Assembly (NCBI GenBank): GCA_034190875.2
Contig: CM067348.1
Location: 27,839,295 to 27,903,294 of the forward strand
DNA: 64,000 nucleotides
Reading direction: 5' to 3'
Source of the DNA: Urechis unicinctus
Lineage: Eukaryota; Annelida; Polychaeta; Xenopneusta; Urechidae
The notes beneath the pieces are model-generated. The model saw only the letters and a list, made by a program, of their open reading frames with translations. It searched no databases and had not been told where the DNA came from. Numbering within the stretch: the first letter of the stretch is position 1; each line of letters begins with the position of its first letter. Below, one piece after another: positions 25,305-39,233 of this stretch. The position numbers were made by a program, and so were the translations under genes.

Positions 25305-25400
25305 CCAATCACGTGGTGTTTTATATTTTGGATCATATCATTCAAACCTTTCCCAATAACCCAGAAGCCATGTCATAAATTATTGTTAACAGTCCTATGG
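25305..25400 (+). promoter_or_regulatory. Promoter-like module P7 (in C1)
   Basis: CCAATCACGTGGTGTTTTATAT lies at 25305-25326, followed by GGATCATATCATTCAAACC and TCCCAATAACCCAGAAGCC. CCAAT and CACGTG are both perfect and overlap by design (CCAATCACGTG). TTTATATTTT about 15 bases further is a second TATA-like candidate. Confidence 0.45.
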
Positions 25401-27299
25401 ATTACATGTTGGCGTGAGGTGCTAGGCGAATAACAGGTCTTTTGTTAACCCGGGGGCATTAGCTGGAGCGTACAGCCACATAAATATATACGCTATAATT
25501 GAAACGTGTCGTTTGAATGCCAGAAACTGAATAACAGTCTCGTTGTTTGTCTACTGCAGTTGTTGACCAATATGCATCTTAGAGCCTCCACCTCTCAGTC
25601 CATGAAATCACCAGAGAGCGTTCAATATATAAAGCGATCACTAACATTGTGCTTTTTATAAGCTGGTCAATTATTTTCCGTTATGCATGATTGTTACAAA
25701 GACAGCCTGTAACAGAGCTTTTTCAGAATGACATCAGATTACTGTTATTCAAAATGAAAGCGAGTGGTTTGTTTATAATGAAGTATAGAGCAATATGCGT
25801 CAATGGATGGACAGCATATACCATGGTCAAGTTAACGGTCATATAAATTACTCTGTTTCTTCGTATATATTTACCAATGCATCATACGTCTTGCACAGTG
25901 TTGATGCCAATGTTCGCTAGCCAATGCAAGTCAAATTGCGACTGGCTCGTGCAGTAATCTCACAGGTCAGATTGTGATGTCTGTACAGGCTAACATTCCA
26001 ACAATTCTCATGTTACTTTAATCAACATGCCATTAGCTCTATCAGTGAAGGCGATATGCCCTCGATACCGCGATATGCTTCGGCGTCATACCAGTTCGTA
26101 TTGTAAATATAACTACCTGGAGCATCTGATTGACAGGGCTCCTTAAGCATTATCCTACTCACGACGATTGTGTTTGTCATACCTCTGTTGTGTAACACCA
26201 TCCTTGTAGGTAACAGGTGATCATGCCGTTTGATCTTATTGACAAGGTTTGTCATTTTTGATTGCAAGCGCACATACAATCCGTCCGTACCTCAATGTGA
26301 TGACGTAGACAACGTCACCAACGTTTGGCATAACCAATATGTGCACGATCGTATGCACTGCAGTTGAATCTAATCTACTCATTCGATAGTGAACAACTCG
26401 GGTTGCTATTTTTATTTTATTAATTCTACCGAATAGATCTTAATCAAATGTAACATTGCAACACTAATTATTGTAGTATTGGTTTGTAAGTTCAATAATT
26501 TTTAAATGGTTTTTTGAAAACTTGTCAGTCATGTGATCATCCGACTTTTGAAACCTTTAATAGAATCGTATCATAAGTCAAATTTTCTCACTCCGGGTAT
26601 GGGATAGTCATAGTAATTATTAAAATGTCTACAGCTTTATAAATTCATAAAAAATGAAAAGCTGCGGTCGGTAGTGAAGTTGATGGTTTGTGAGTGTTGT
26701 TTCTTTTAATACTGCGATCTGCATTCGTTAGCCAAGTTCATCCTGCCATAGCAAGGCATTTGAGCAACTACATGCCTTAAGCAAAACATAGGATTAAGTC
26801 TGCTGGAAGTTGCTCAAGCCGCTCGGTCACTTTCCTTGATGTGCTTGATGCGGAGAGGAGAGGGTTGCATGCTAGCAAGGGAAATATTTTGTGATACAGT
26901 GAGCTTTTATCCGGTGTTGCGCACTTCATGCTGCGATATCAATATTGTACAGGTTGTTGTAAGGACTAGCGACTAATATCGATGAATAATGTGGTATCAA
27001 TACAAAATGCCCATTATGTTCTAAGCAGAAGCTTTGGGTGAATCACGTTGATTAGCAAAATTATCGTTTCAATCAAGCATACGACGAGCTGGACGTGATC
27101 ACCTTTTTTTCTGATACAAAAAGGCACAATACAGCCCCCCAATCAGTCTTTGCCAATTAGATTGTCCCGAGGTTTGTGCGAACCACTCTTAACAGTTCCA
27201 TGTTTTAAATCTATAACAACATTGCTTGTTGGTGGAGCTTCTTTGTTTCAGTATCATTTGTTGTGCTGATACCGACCTCTGAAACCTAAACATAACGCA

Positions 27300-27579
27300 A
27301 TGAGAATTTCGAATGTTTACCACAGTGTACCGACAATATCCCAGAGAAATGGTACTTCAATCCAATCGTCATGTTCATCATGTCTACACCTGGCATCCAG
27401 TGCATCCTCGAGGTCTTATGATTACAATAACCTTGCTCCTAACTCAATTGATATAGCGATTTTTGACCAAAGTGTACCCACAATATCACGATAAAATATG
27501 CTACTAAGGATATTGCGATCATTACTAGACTTGGCATCCAGAACATCCTCGTGGTGTTATGATAACAATAACCTTGCTC
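27300..27579. repeat. C1-specific tandem duplication, about 141-147 bp unit
   Basis: AGTGTACC at 27324 and 27471, CTTGGCATCCAG or CCTGGCATCCAG, and ATAACCTTGCTC at 27427 and 27568 mark two diverged units. C2 keeps only one, fused from both ends (CACCTGGCATCCAG then CATCCTCGTGG). This fits loss by recombination between the units. Confidence 0.8.
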
Positions 27580-30420
27580 GACTCACCGAGGGTTAATGTG
27601 TTGCCTTGACACAATGTTGTACTAGTACAACAGGTCATTGAAATGTTGGTACCACCATGGCTGCATGGGATGCAAGAGTTCGTTCCAGAATATGGCAACT
27701 CCGGAACTCTTTAACGGTATGGTTAAGATAGAGAAAATAACCAACATTAACATGAACGTCATCAAACGCGTTATAATCTTCATCATCATTATTCTTGTCA
27801 TCATAATCTTCAGATCACCATATAAAATTTTCAGGACAGTAATTCAAAGAGATACAGCTCATACCAGTATTAATCACAACCAGGCACTAATGCACTCCAT
27901 CAACCAAGATCCCAGGAGAATAGGAAGAATTTGCACCGAAAAGCAGATTGTCTTCGGCGTCGTTGCCTTTGAGATGACCCGATCCAATAATCGCATCGGT
28001 AGACTTCAGTAGGCCCGCTTGACTGATTTTGAGCATGTTGCTTTGAATTCTAAGCGTATTCCAAATGCAATCATTGTGGCTTAAGTAACCTTAGCAAATG
28101 AGCAGATACATGGGGGTAGTTATTTGTTATTTGAGAGTATGGTAAGTGGTTCCGCCACAAGCCATTAATGTCTCTTCCGATGCCGTTACAATCTCTGACT
28201 AAGGGTAATTAGGAACATTGTAGTGTTTAGAGTTGCACAACAACTGCAAAATGCTCGTGCGAAAACGCAAAATGCTGTACTAATGGTGTGTTCGTTGTTA
28301 CATATGTACCACAACCCGCTATTCTGTGTCTATAACAGCTGTCAAGTCTCTACTACAGGCGAGACTACCTTATATGTTCACACCTCGTTCGTACTAAACC
28401 TGTACTTGCACCACGGACGTGGGTGATTTGGGCTGTTCTAATTGCCACTTATTGTTAACATCTATTGTCGCATTCAGTTATTTATTAGATTGTGTGTTGT
28501 CTCACAGACGGATGAATTATCCTGGCTCTTTCTGGAAAGATTAATCTGTGCTGCCCTTGATCTGTGACTCTGACGATCTGTCTCAATTACTGCATGCCAC
28601 ACGGATATCCGTTGTAGAATATTCATTGTATTACGGACGAGGACTTGAATGGCTAATACAGTGCAGCATGCATCTCTCTGCCTTTTCCTTGAGTTCAATA
28701 ACACCGTCTCAAAGTCTGAATCATTATGATGCTAGATGCAACGTCAATTACTGTAACTTACTGGATGGACCGCCCGTGGGTCACGTTATTGTCATTGATC
28801 GTGGTCCGGCCAGGGCAATGGTTTTGCGCTCAGTTAGAAACAACAAGGAGCCTGCAGTGTCCCGTCCAATACACACTGCGCCCGATTGGACACAGCCAAT
28901 CCGACTATTTATGAGATTCGCAGTGGATATGTTGCCACCGGCATTAACATGACAAACGTGACCATAACATTGCTGTTCAAGTGTTTATATTGTTTACAAA
29001 CGCACGGAATGGCTAATCTGTTTGCTTAAAGAGATCAGAACGCATGAGGTCAAGAGGACCCAAGTTATGAGGTCTTAATGAAAACATTTAGTATGATGCT
29101 GTTGGTGAGTCTTTGTAAGGGATGGTTGTTGATAAAGAAGCAAATCAAATGTATGGCAAACCAAACATGCAACACCCATGTATTATGCACCTGAACCTAT
29201 CCCTTACACACACATTGACTAGTTTTTGCCATGATCGGGCTATTCTGGGGTATCGTTATCTTCTTAATGATGGACGTTAGCAATGATATAAAGGGAACTA
29301 TGCTGATAACGCTTTCAACTTTTACCAACTTCAATGAATCCTTCCAGTACATTGTGTTCCTAACTCGGACTTTCGCATTCAAATGCAATGTTGTACGCAT
29401 AATCAAGATGACCTCATGGGTTATAGGTGCTGTAGAATACCCTGAGACACGCTAACAGGCTTTGCTGCAATACTGGCATTTCCGCCTAGACATTTAAAAC
29501 TCCTAAGTGCGTTCCACCAAGAGACCCCAAAATAGTCCGCTCATAATATGAATATTGCAAGTAACGCCAGCAAATTTCAGACAGCGTTCCTGTCACATTC
29601 TATAAGTGTGCGAGATATCGTACGGTAACCTGCTTGTGTACCACACTACTCGAGGCTAATGGAAAAAGAATACATTATGTAGTGTTTTTACCTCATTATC
29701 CCGAAGTTGAATATTATAAATGGTAATGGCCCGATAAATGGAATCAACAGTATGTTCTAATGTAGGGGGCTATTCCCGATTGTGGCGACGAAGTTTCTAT
29801 TGGCGCCAGCGGCGAGCGTTTAGGTGAAGTACCGCTTTGTTCTTTTAATCGGCGTAACAATAACCCCGTTGCCAGCTACCTGTACTCTCATGTACCTGAG
29901 CTCTAAACAATCTGAGTAATCGCTGAAGATCGGCATGTTTTGGGGGTAACAGAAGATTATGTCTTCCGTACGAGACATGTGTGCTGCCGTAGCTGATACT
30001 CGCCGTAATGGTGGTATATATATGCTATATCATTCACGATATGGCGGCGCGATTCGTCCCAGATTCTGATCATCAAGCGCGTGAGCTTCCTGAAGCAACA
30101 GTCATCAGCATGTTTAATGTCAAAGCTCAATGTTCCGGGTGTTTACTAAGCAATGAAGTGAAATGCTGTCAGCAGTTATTATGGTAAAAGGATTCTTGGT
30201 ATTGATCATTGGATTTATTTGACAGTGTATATTATTGAAACAGTTGGATAACAATTTAATTATATATATGTTTAGCTGCCATGATCAGATACGCCAGGTA
30301 TAATTAATTCACAATGGATGTGTTATGTCAAAGTCCACCAGTGATTTGATTTAACAGACACGAGAATCGAGTGGGTGTTGTCACCGAAATCACGGTACAT
30401 AATGGCGAGCTGAGTCCTTC

Positions 30421-30738
30421 ATGATTGCTTTTGACCTAGGCATAGGAACCTGGAACCAGCGCTGCTTGGAGATACGTTCCTGCTCTGTCCCATTAATCCA
30501 ACTTTCCATCTGGAATATCACTGTAGATATAGAGAATATCTTATCTCGAATTCATAACGCACTTGTTGAATTGGATTATTATATAGCGGCAAGGGAATGT
30601 TGGATGCACCAGCTTCTTAATGCCCACAAGCCACCTGGGACCAGCAATGACAGTCTTCTCTGTTTGGCGAATTCCCAGCACTTGGCCTTGACTGACGTTC
30701 ATGTTATGTTGATAACGATGTTCATAAGACGTGGATAA
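30421..30738 (+). other. Broken C1 counterpart of the 219-codon ORF
   Basis: The reading frame of the C2 ORF is open here for only 105 codons. It diverges at residues 3-13, and ends after MFIRRG because bases present in C2 just after TTCATA (near 38880) are missing. DNA similarity continues past the stop. The unconstrained break argues that this is not a gene. Confidence 0.7.
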
Positions 30739-32024
30739 CCTTGACTTTCCATCGCCGTGGATTCGTATTACATTATGAGTCGGGACCGATTACAGTATCG
30801 TTTGTTATATCGTCAAAGCTCCACCCATCCTGTTTGAATATCATAGTATATATTCAGTGGTGAGGATGATCGGTATTCAGTATTGATGATGTTTATACAT
30901 TTCATGGCGTTATCACCATTGCTGTTGTAATTATCATCATCTAAATCATAATTTTATTCAGTCCTGTTATTGCTACGTTTATTCCCTCCTCTCGTTAATT
31001 GTCAGTTTCCTATACATTGATTTTATATCATTTGTAACCTCATAAATACTGCAATTACTTTGGCACAAATGCCGCCTGAAAAGACGCATACAGACTGGTC
31101 AATGCTATTGCTGGGCTATGCACCGTGTCTAATGCTCAATAACCTAAGCTCAACAAGGTTCTTTTGCATCTTATTTGACACTCGACAGAATTAATTAGGC
31201 ATCACGTGCTTACATCAACATACACCCTCCGCTGGTTATGTAAGCAGCTGTAGATCGGCAACACAAAATCCTAAACTTATGACACTAAAATTACATGCCG
31301 TATTTCTTTAACATAAGTCGTCATTCGCGACCAGATATCTTAACTTGTGTGATTCTTACTTACAAACCCTACCATCTGCAACCCCAAATTTATCAGAGAT
31401 ACTAGTTCTGTATCCATGCCGTAAATGTGTGGTATAAGACTCTTAGTGCATTATTGGACGTTAACGAACCTTACTCCACCCATAGTACTACAGGGTCCGG
31501 GCGTGCTTCTCCCGAAATTAACAATAACGTGTCACATTGCTGTATGCATGCTATCGACTGCACCACAATGCACCAGCCTTTAAAGTATATATTAAGCCCA
31601 TTATCTATGTAACGTGGGCACTTGGCCTTTAGTACAGTAGTTTTATAATATCACTGTGAAAATAAGTAAGTTCTACAGTCACTGAAAGCCGGTTGAAAAG
31701 GTGTATCCGACAAAGCTGCATATTTAAGCCATCTTATAGCCTTCAGTCTCGAGAATGGAAGTCTGTCAAGCGGGCCATATATACCGGAGTACGGTTATTC
31801 CTTATCTATTTAGGTTATTGCACAAATTCCAAATGCCTTGACAGGGTGACAAATCTTGACGGTATTGTATTAAGTGAAGCGGCATGACGCTTTGGACTTG
31901 TGTGCTTTGAAGCATATTGTGATGCATTGTGTCATCAATCGCACTTAACACCTTATAACATTTGCTGCTTCGCGATCATATAAGTGTAGTAAATCAGCCT
32001 TTGCTCGGTAGTTATTTACCATTA

Positions 32025-32048
32025 CTATATATATATATATATATATAT
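32025..32048. repeat. (TA)n microsatellite of C1, shorter in C2 and C3
   Basis: About 12 TA units occur here. The matching place in C2 (40117-40131) has about seven, and in C3 (45551-45563) it is an interrupted ATATCTATATATA. Repeat-length variation thus exists between the copies. Confidence 0.9.
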
Positions 32049-32191
32049 GAATAATACCATTGATTGCGGCCCAAATATTGCAACGAACGTGCTGCTTTGT
32101 ATATCCAACATAGGTGTATGTTTATGTGGAAGCAAGCAACATTCCCAAACATGGGCATAATTAAACTCCGATAATGCCTCAAAAGTGAGTA

Positions 32192-32199
32192 TGACGTCA
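32192..32199. promoter_or_regulatory. CRE-like palindrome TGACGTCA (C1)
   Basis: The perfect 8-bp CREB/ATF consensus lies in AGTATGACGTCACAAAGCG. It is kept intact in C2 (40274-40281) and C3 (45697-45704), and lost in the diverged tail copy (CTGTCGACGTGAGG near 48650). Retention among near-identical copies is not itself evidence of function. Confidence 0.25.
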
Positions 32200-33966
32200 C
32201 AAAGCGTTCTTAATAAAGGTATCGCAGATCGATTATTGAGACACATTTTAGGTAGCGTATTTGAATCATGCCGAAGAGTACCTCTCCGTCCACTCTCAGG
32301 ATGTTGATATACAGCAGTCAGCCTGATGTACCTCAGCAGATCAAGTCACTACGTTATAAAGCCTGGTCTGGTTTTGAAATGGCCATCCGCAGTTCCTGAT
32401 TGATCAGCCAACAGTAACCGGGGCAGCTTAATGTATTAGCCTGCGCCATTGTGGATGGTGTTATGACCTTCTCACATTATGTTTCTCAATCGGACCGAGG
32501 CATTTGACGGCGAAATTGCGTTTCGAACCATCATCACTTAGCATTATCCTCTTTAGCGATAAACTACGGCCACGGTGGCCTAGTGAGGTGTAAGGTTCCA
32601 GAAGTAACTTTTTCCTAATTGAACACCTGTAATATCATCACACTGTCATGGACAGTGAATCTTATTTTATTACGATTGACATATCTTCGAACCTCAATCC
32701 GACATGGTAAACTATCGTATTATTCATTCCGACATAATCATGATAAGCATTCTGCTTTAGAGATGTTTGTCCTGTGGTAAGCACTACCATCATCTTCTCC
32801 GTTTTTCCCCATCTTCTTGCCATTGTCACGCGTATTATCTTCTTCCGAGGCGCCATTATCATTCTCGTGATAAGATATACCTTTGGCAACATAATCCGCG
32901 CCGCCATTATTATTATCTTTATGTGAGGCAGATACTTACCTATTATGCCGCTAGCTGGAAGTTAATGGTACATTCATTCCCCCAATATAATATACGATGA
33001 AAGTACTAATCAACCGCAGAGGGGTTTGTATCAATTGTAACCTCTCAAATACCACCTATAAGTCAGCACAAAGGATGCACCTTCCATAGCGAAGGATTAC
33101 TATTAATTCAACGAAGTGCAAATTCGTTGTCATTCAATACCATGAATATAAAATCGCTCAAACAGAAGTTAACAAAAGCTTGATTGTTTTGCTTATGACG
33201 CGGGCAGTTTTATATGACCAAGTCAAAATTATTAACCAATAAGGCCATGAATTATGTGCCATATTACATTCATGTGTTGTTATTTATGGCCTGACTGCTT
33301 TACTTGTTGGCTTATTACTTACTAGCTTTGCAACGCTCATCTCCCGAGCCTATAATGCAGTAGCATTGCATATGTGAAATATGACTGCTCTCGTTAAATT
33401 TGCACGATAACGTACCTGACTTCTGGATGCGCTAAAATGGAGATCACCATTGTCCGTGGGCATAAAAATAGCATCGTACCATCAATGTTTTAACCATGTA
33501 CGCACCCTGCGTTATTTAAGCTGTTTTTTGCATGCCACTAAAAACGCATGTTTTACGTAATATATTCTTCACGCAGGTCAACAGATTATATAATTTGTAG
33601 TTACATTCCAATGGAAGTATCACTGGCTTCTTTATTACGCGAATACCTTCTCTTTTTATGACCATGCCGTATAATGTGCTCCTCAATCAACGTAAATAAT
33701 TGATAGAATAAAAGATAATGCTCTGTGCTGACTGTGCACTCTTTCTCTGTAATTTCGTTGTTATTGACTATAATTTGTGGAAATATTTGCAGATTTATTG
33801 TCAGGGGAAAGTTTGGGTAAAGGCGATATATCAAGGTCACTGCTGATTGGTCACCAGAGTGCTTTTTTCGCCTCCATGCTGTTAACGCCGTGAGATTTAG
33901 TTGAGGACAAGATCAGATTTGCATTGCTGCCATTGTAATGTAGGCTTAGGCCCGGCCATGCTGCAG

Positions 33967-34065
33967 CCAATCACGTGGTGTTTTATATTTTGGATCATAT
34001 AATTCAAACCTTTCCCAATAACCCAGAAGCCATGTCATAAATTATTGCCAATAGTCCTATGGATT
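33967..34065 (+). promoter_or_regulatory. Promoter-like module P8 (in C2)
   Basis: CCAATCACGTGGTGTTTTATAT, GGATCATATAATTCAAACC and TCCCAATAACCCAGAAGCC are identical to C3 and nearly so to C1. Confidence 0.45.
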
Positions 34066-35950
34066 ACCTGTTGGCGTTATGTGCTAGGCGTATAACTGGT
34101 CTTTTTTTAACCCGGGGGCATTAGCTGGAGCGTACAGCCACATAAATATATACGCCATAATTGAACGTGTCGTTTTAATACCAGAAACTGAACTTCAGTG
34201 TCGTTGCTTGTCTACTTCAGTTGTTGACCAATATACATCTTAGAGAATCCACCTCACAGTCCGTGAAATCACCAGAGAGCGTCCAATATCAAAAGCGATC
34301 ACTAACATTTTGCTTTTGTAAGCTGGTCAATTATTTTGCGTTAATGCATGATTATTTAAAAGACAACCTGTAAGAGAGCCTTTTCAGAACGACACCAGAG
34401 TACAGCAATTAAAAATGAAAGCGAGTGGTTTGTATATTCTGAAGCATAGAGGAATATGCAATAATTGATGTACAGCATACACCCTGGTCTAGTTAACGGT
34501 CACATAAATTGCTCTGTTTCTTCTTATAAATCTACCAATGCATCATACGTCTTGCACAGTGTTGATACCAATGTTCGCGAATGGTTCCTGCAGTTATCTT
34601 ACAGGATCCGATTGGATTGTCCGTACAGGCTAACATTCCGACAATTCTCATGTTACTTTAATCAACATGCCATTAGCTCTATCAGTAAAGGTGATATGCC
34701 CTCGATACAGCGATGTGCTTCGGCGTCATGCCAGTTCGTATTGTAAATATAACCACCTGGAGCATCTGATTGACAGGGCTCCTTAAGCAGTATCCTACTC
34801 ACGATGATTGTGTTTGTCATACCTCTGTCGTGTAACACCCGACTCGTAGGTAACAGGTGATATTGCCGTTTGATCTTACTGACAAGGTTTGTCATTTTTG
34901 ATTGCAAGCGCACATAAAATCCGCCCATACCTTAATGTGACAAAACCAATATGTGCACGATCGTAAGTACTGCAGTTGCATCTTATCTACCCATTCGATA
35001 GTGAACCAATCGGGTTGTTATTTTTATTTCATTAATTCTACCAAATAGATCTTTATTAAATGCAACATTGCAGCACTAATTATTGTAGTATTGGTTTGTA
35101 AGTTCAATAATTATCAAATGCTTTTTTGAAATCTTGTCAGTCGTGTGATCATGCGATTTTTGAAACCTTTAATAGAATCGTAGCATAAATCAAATTCGCT
35201 CCCTCCGGGTATGGGATAGTCATAGTAATTATTACCAAGAGCAACTAGCTATGCCTCTCTTGCATAATAATGTCTACAGCTTTATAAATTCATAAACAAA
35301 TGAAAAGCTGTTGCATAATAATCAACGTTAACGATTAGTGAAGTTGATGGTTTGCGAGTGTTGTATTCTTTTAATACTGCTTTCTGCATTCGTTAGCCTA
35401 GTACATCCTGCCATAGCAAGGCATTTGAGCAACTATATGCCTAAAGCAAAACATAGGATTAAGTCTGCCGGAAATTACTCAAGCTGCTCGGTCACGTTCC
35501 TTGATGTGCATGATGTGGAGAGGAGAGGGTTGCATGCTAGCAAGGCAAATGTTTTGCGATACAGTGTACTGTATATCCGACGTTGCGCACTTCGTGCCGC
35601 GATATCAATATTGTACAGGTTTTTGTAAGAACTAGCGCCAAATAGCAATGAATAATAAGGTATCAATACAAAATGCCCATTAGGTTCTAAGCAGAAGCAT
35701 GTACATTCTACACCTGGCATCCAGGGCATCCTCGTGGTGTTATGATTACAATAACCTTGCTCGAATCCCCGAGGGTTAATGTGTTGCCTTGACACAATGT
35801 TGTACTGGTACAATAGGTCATGAAATGTTGGTACCACCATGGCTGCATAGTTCAGGAATATGGCAACTTCGGAACTAGTTAACGGCATGGTTAAGATAGA
35901 GAAAATAACCAATATTAACATGAACGTCATCATTATTCTTGTCATCATAA

Positions 35951-36022
35951 TCTTCAGATCACCATATAAAATTATCAGGACAGTAATCTTCAGATCACCA
36001 TATAAAATTATCAGGACAGTAA
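35951..36022. repeat. Exact 36-bp tandem duplication private to C2
   Basis: Two units, 35951-35986 and 35987-36022, begin TCTTCAGATCACCATATAAA. C1 has one copy (27808-27843) and C3 has this region deleted. The unit length is a multiple of three, so the spanning 102-codon ORF stays open, but that ORF has no other support. Confidence 0.95.
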
Positions 36023-38573
36023 TTCAAAGAGATACAGCTCATACCAGTATTAATCACAACCAGGCACTAATGCACTCCATCAACCAAGATCCCACGAGAA
36101 TAGGAAGAATTTGCACCGAAAAGCAGATTGTCCTCGGCGTCGTTGCCTTGGAGATGACCCCGATCTAATAATCGCATCGGTAGACAGTAAGCCCGCTTGA
36201 CTGATTTTGAGCATGTTGCTTTGAATCCTTAGCGCATTCTAAATGCAATCATTGTGGCTTAAGTAACCTAAGCAAATGAGCAGATACATGGGGGTAGTTA
36301 TTTGTTATTTGAGAGTATGGTAAGTGGTTCCGCCACAAGCCATTAATGTCTCTTCCGATGCTGTTACAATCTCTGACTAAGGGTAATTAGGAACATTGTA
36401 GTGTTTAGAGTTGCACAACAACTGCAAAATGCTCTTGCGAAAACGCAAAACGCTGTACTAATGGTGTGTTCGTTGTTGCATATGTGCCACAACCCGCTAT
36501 TTCTGTGTCTATAACAGCTGTATGTCTCTACTACAGGCGAGACTACCTTATATGTTCACACCTCGTTCGTACTAAACCTGTACTTGCACCACGGACGTGG
36601 GTGATTTGGGCTGTTCTAATTGCCACTTATTGTTAACATCTATTGTCGCATTCAGTTATTTATTAGATTGTGTGTTGTCTCACAGACGGATGAATTATCC
36701 TGGCTCTTTCTGGAAAGATTAATCTGTGCTGCCCTTGATCTGTGACTCTGACGATCTGTCTCAATTACTGCATGCCACACGGATATCCATTGTAGAATAT
36801 TCATTGTATTACGGACGAGTGACTTGAATGGCTAATACAGTGCAGCATGCCTTTCTTTGAGTTCAATAACACCGTCTCAAAGTCTGAATCATTATGATGC
36901 TAGATGCAACGTCAATTACTGTAACTTATTGGATGGACCGCCCATGGCTCGCGTTATTGTCATTGATCGTGGTCCGGCCAGGGCAATGGTTTTGCGCTCA
37001 GTTAGAAACAACAAGGAGCCTGCAGTGTCCCGTCCAATACACAAGCCAATCCGACTATTTATGAGATTCGCAGTGGATATGTTACCACCGGCATTAACAT
37101 GACAAACGTGACCATAACATTGCTGTTCAAGTGTTTATATTGTTTACAAACGCACGGAATGTCTAATCTGTTTGCTTAAAGAGATCAGAACGCATGAGGT
37201 CAAGAGGTTTAGTATGATGCTGTTGGTGAGTCTTTGTAAGGGATGGTTGTTGATAAAGAAGCAAATCAAATGTATGGCAAACCAAACATGCAACACCCAT
37301 GTATTATGTACCTGAACCTATCCCTTACACACACATTGACTAGTTTTTGCCATGATTGGGCTATTCTGGGGTATCGTTATCTTCTTAATGATGGACGTTA
37401 GCAATGATATAAAGGGAACTATGCTGATAACGCTTTCAATTTTTACCAACTTCAATGAATCCTTCCAGTACATTGTGTTCCTAACTCGGACTTTTTAATT
37501 CAAATGCAATGTTGTACGCATAATCAAGATGACCTCATGGATTATAGTTGCATGCATAAAGCGAGAAGATATGAGGCTGTAGAATACCCTGAGACACGCT
37601 AACAGGTTTTGCTGCAATACTGGCATTTCCGCCTAGACATTTAAAACTCCTAAGTGCGTTCCACCAAGAGACCCCAAAATTGTCCGCTCATAATATGAAT
37701 ATTGCAAGTAACGCCAGCAAATTTCAGACAGCGTTCCTGTCACATTCTATAAGTGTGCGAGATATCGTACGGTAACCTGCTTGTGTACCACACTACTCGA
37801 GGCTAATGGAAAAAGAATACATTATGTAGTGTTTTTACCTCATTATCCCGAAGTTGAATATTATAAATGGTAATGGCCCAGGTAAATGGAATCAACAGTA
37901 TGTTCTAATGTAGGGGGCTATTCCCGATTCTGGCGACGAAGTTTCTATTGGCGCCAGCGGCGAGCGTTAAGGTTAAGTACCGCTTTGTTCTTTTGAATCG
38001 GCGTAACAATAACCCCGTTGACAGCTACTTGTCCTCTCATATATCCGAGCTCTAAACAATCTGAGTAATCGCTGAAGATCGGCATGTTTTGAGGGTAACA
38101 GAAGATTATGTCTTCCGTACGAGACATGTGTGCTGCCGTAGCTGATACTCGCCGTAATGGTGGTATATATATGCTATATCATTCACGATATGGCGGCGCG
38201 ATTCGTCCCAGATTCTGATCATCAAGCGCGTGAGCTTCCTGCGGCAACAGTCATCAGCATGTTTAATGTCAAAGCTCAATGTTCCGGGTGTTTACTATGC
38301 AATGAAGTGGAATGCTGTCAGCAGTTATTATGGTAAAAGGATTCTTGGTATTGATCATTGGATTTATTTGACAGTGTATATTATTGACGCAGTTGGATAA
38401 CAATTTAATTATATATATGTTTAGCTGCCATGATCAGATACGCCAGGTATAATTAATTCACAATGTATGTGTTATGTCAAAGTCCACCAGTGATTTGATT
38501 TAACAGACACGAGAATCGAGTGGGTGTTGTAACCGAAATCACGGTACATAATGGCGAGCTGAGTCCTTCATGA

Positions 38574-39233
38574 TTGCTCATGCTTGACCTAGGCATAGGA
38601 ACCCAGCTGGACCAGCGCTGCTTGGAGATACGTTCCTGCTCTGTCCCATTAATCCAACTTTCCATCTGGAATATCACTGTAGATATAGAGAATATCTTAT
38701 CTCGAATTCATAACGCACTTGTTGAATTGGATTATTATATAGCGGCAAGGGAATGTTGGATGCACCAGCTTCTTAATGCCCACAAGCCACCTGGGACCAG
38801 CAATGACAGTCTTCCCTGTTTGGTGAATTCCCAGCACTTGGCCTTGACTGACGTTCATGTTATGTTGATAACGATGTTCATACAGACGTGGTTAAACTCA
38901 ATAACCTTGACTTTCCATCACCGTGGCTTCGTATTACATTATGAGTACAAGATCCAATTAATCGATTACAGTTTCTTTTGTAATATCGTCAAAGCTCCAC
39001 CCATCGTGTTTGAATATCATAGTATATATTCAGTGATGAGGATGATCAGTCCTGTTATTGCTACGTTTATTCCCTACTCTCGTTTTTTGTCAGTATTCTA
39101 TACGTTGATTTTGCATCATTTGTTACCCAATAAATACTGCAATTACTTTGGCACAAATTCCGCCTGCCTGAAGGACGTATGCAGACTTGTCAATGCTGTT
39201 GCTGGGCTATGCCCCTTGTCTAATACACAATAA
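38574..39233 (+). other. Longest ORF of the young array (219 codons), probably noncoding
   Basis: This is the longest ORF outside the low-complexity regions. The predicted protein has no recognised domain. Residues 1-110 are ordinary in composition, and the tail after residue 140 is hydrophobic and Tyr/Phe/His-rich. C1 stops after 105 codons, C3 stops after 136 codons through one extra T (CAGTTTTC against CAGTTTC), and the old relative at 16010-16120 has in-frame stops. The start is the first ATG of the frame, with no sequence reason to prefer it. A young gene intact only in C2 cannot be excluded. Confidence 0.15.

Larger units (their letters stand above)
23969..32622 (+). repeat. Young tandem copy C1 (8654 bp)
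   Basis: It starts at ACACCTGTAATATCAT and ends where the same words recur at 32623. It aligns nearly base for base with C2 and C3 over long stretches. It has segments the other two lack: about 88 bp near 30870-30960, a two-copy 141-147 bp repeat at 27300-27579 with its 5' flank from 27032, and 29065-29090. It lacks a short insertion present in C2 and C3 (37548-37575, 42981 onward). C1 is therefore the outgroup, and C2 and C3 are sisters over this part. No gene is recognised in it. Confidence 0.9.
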
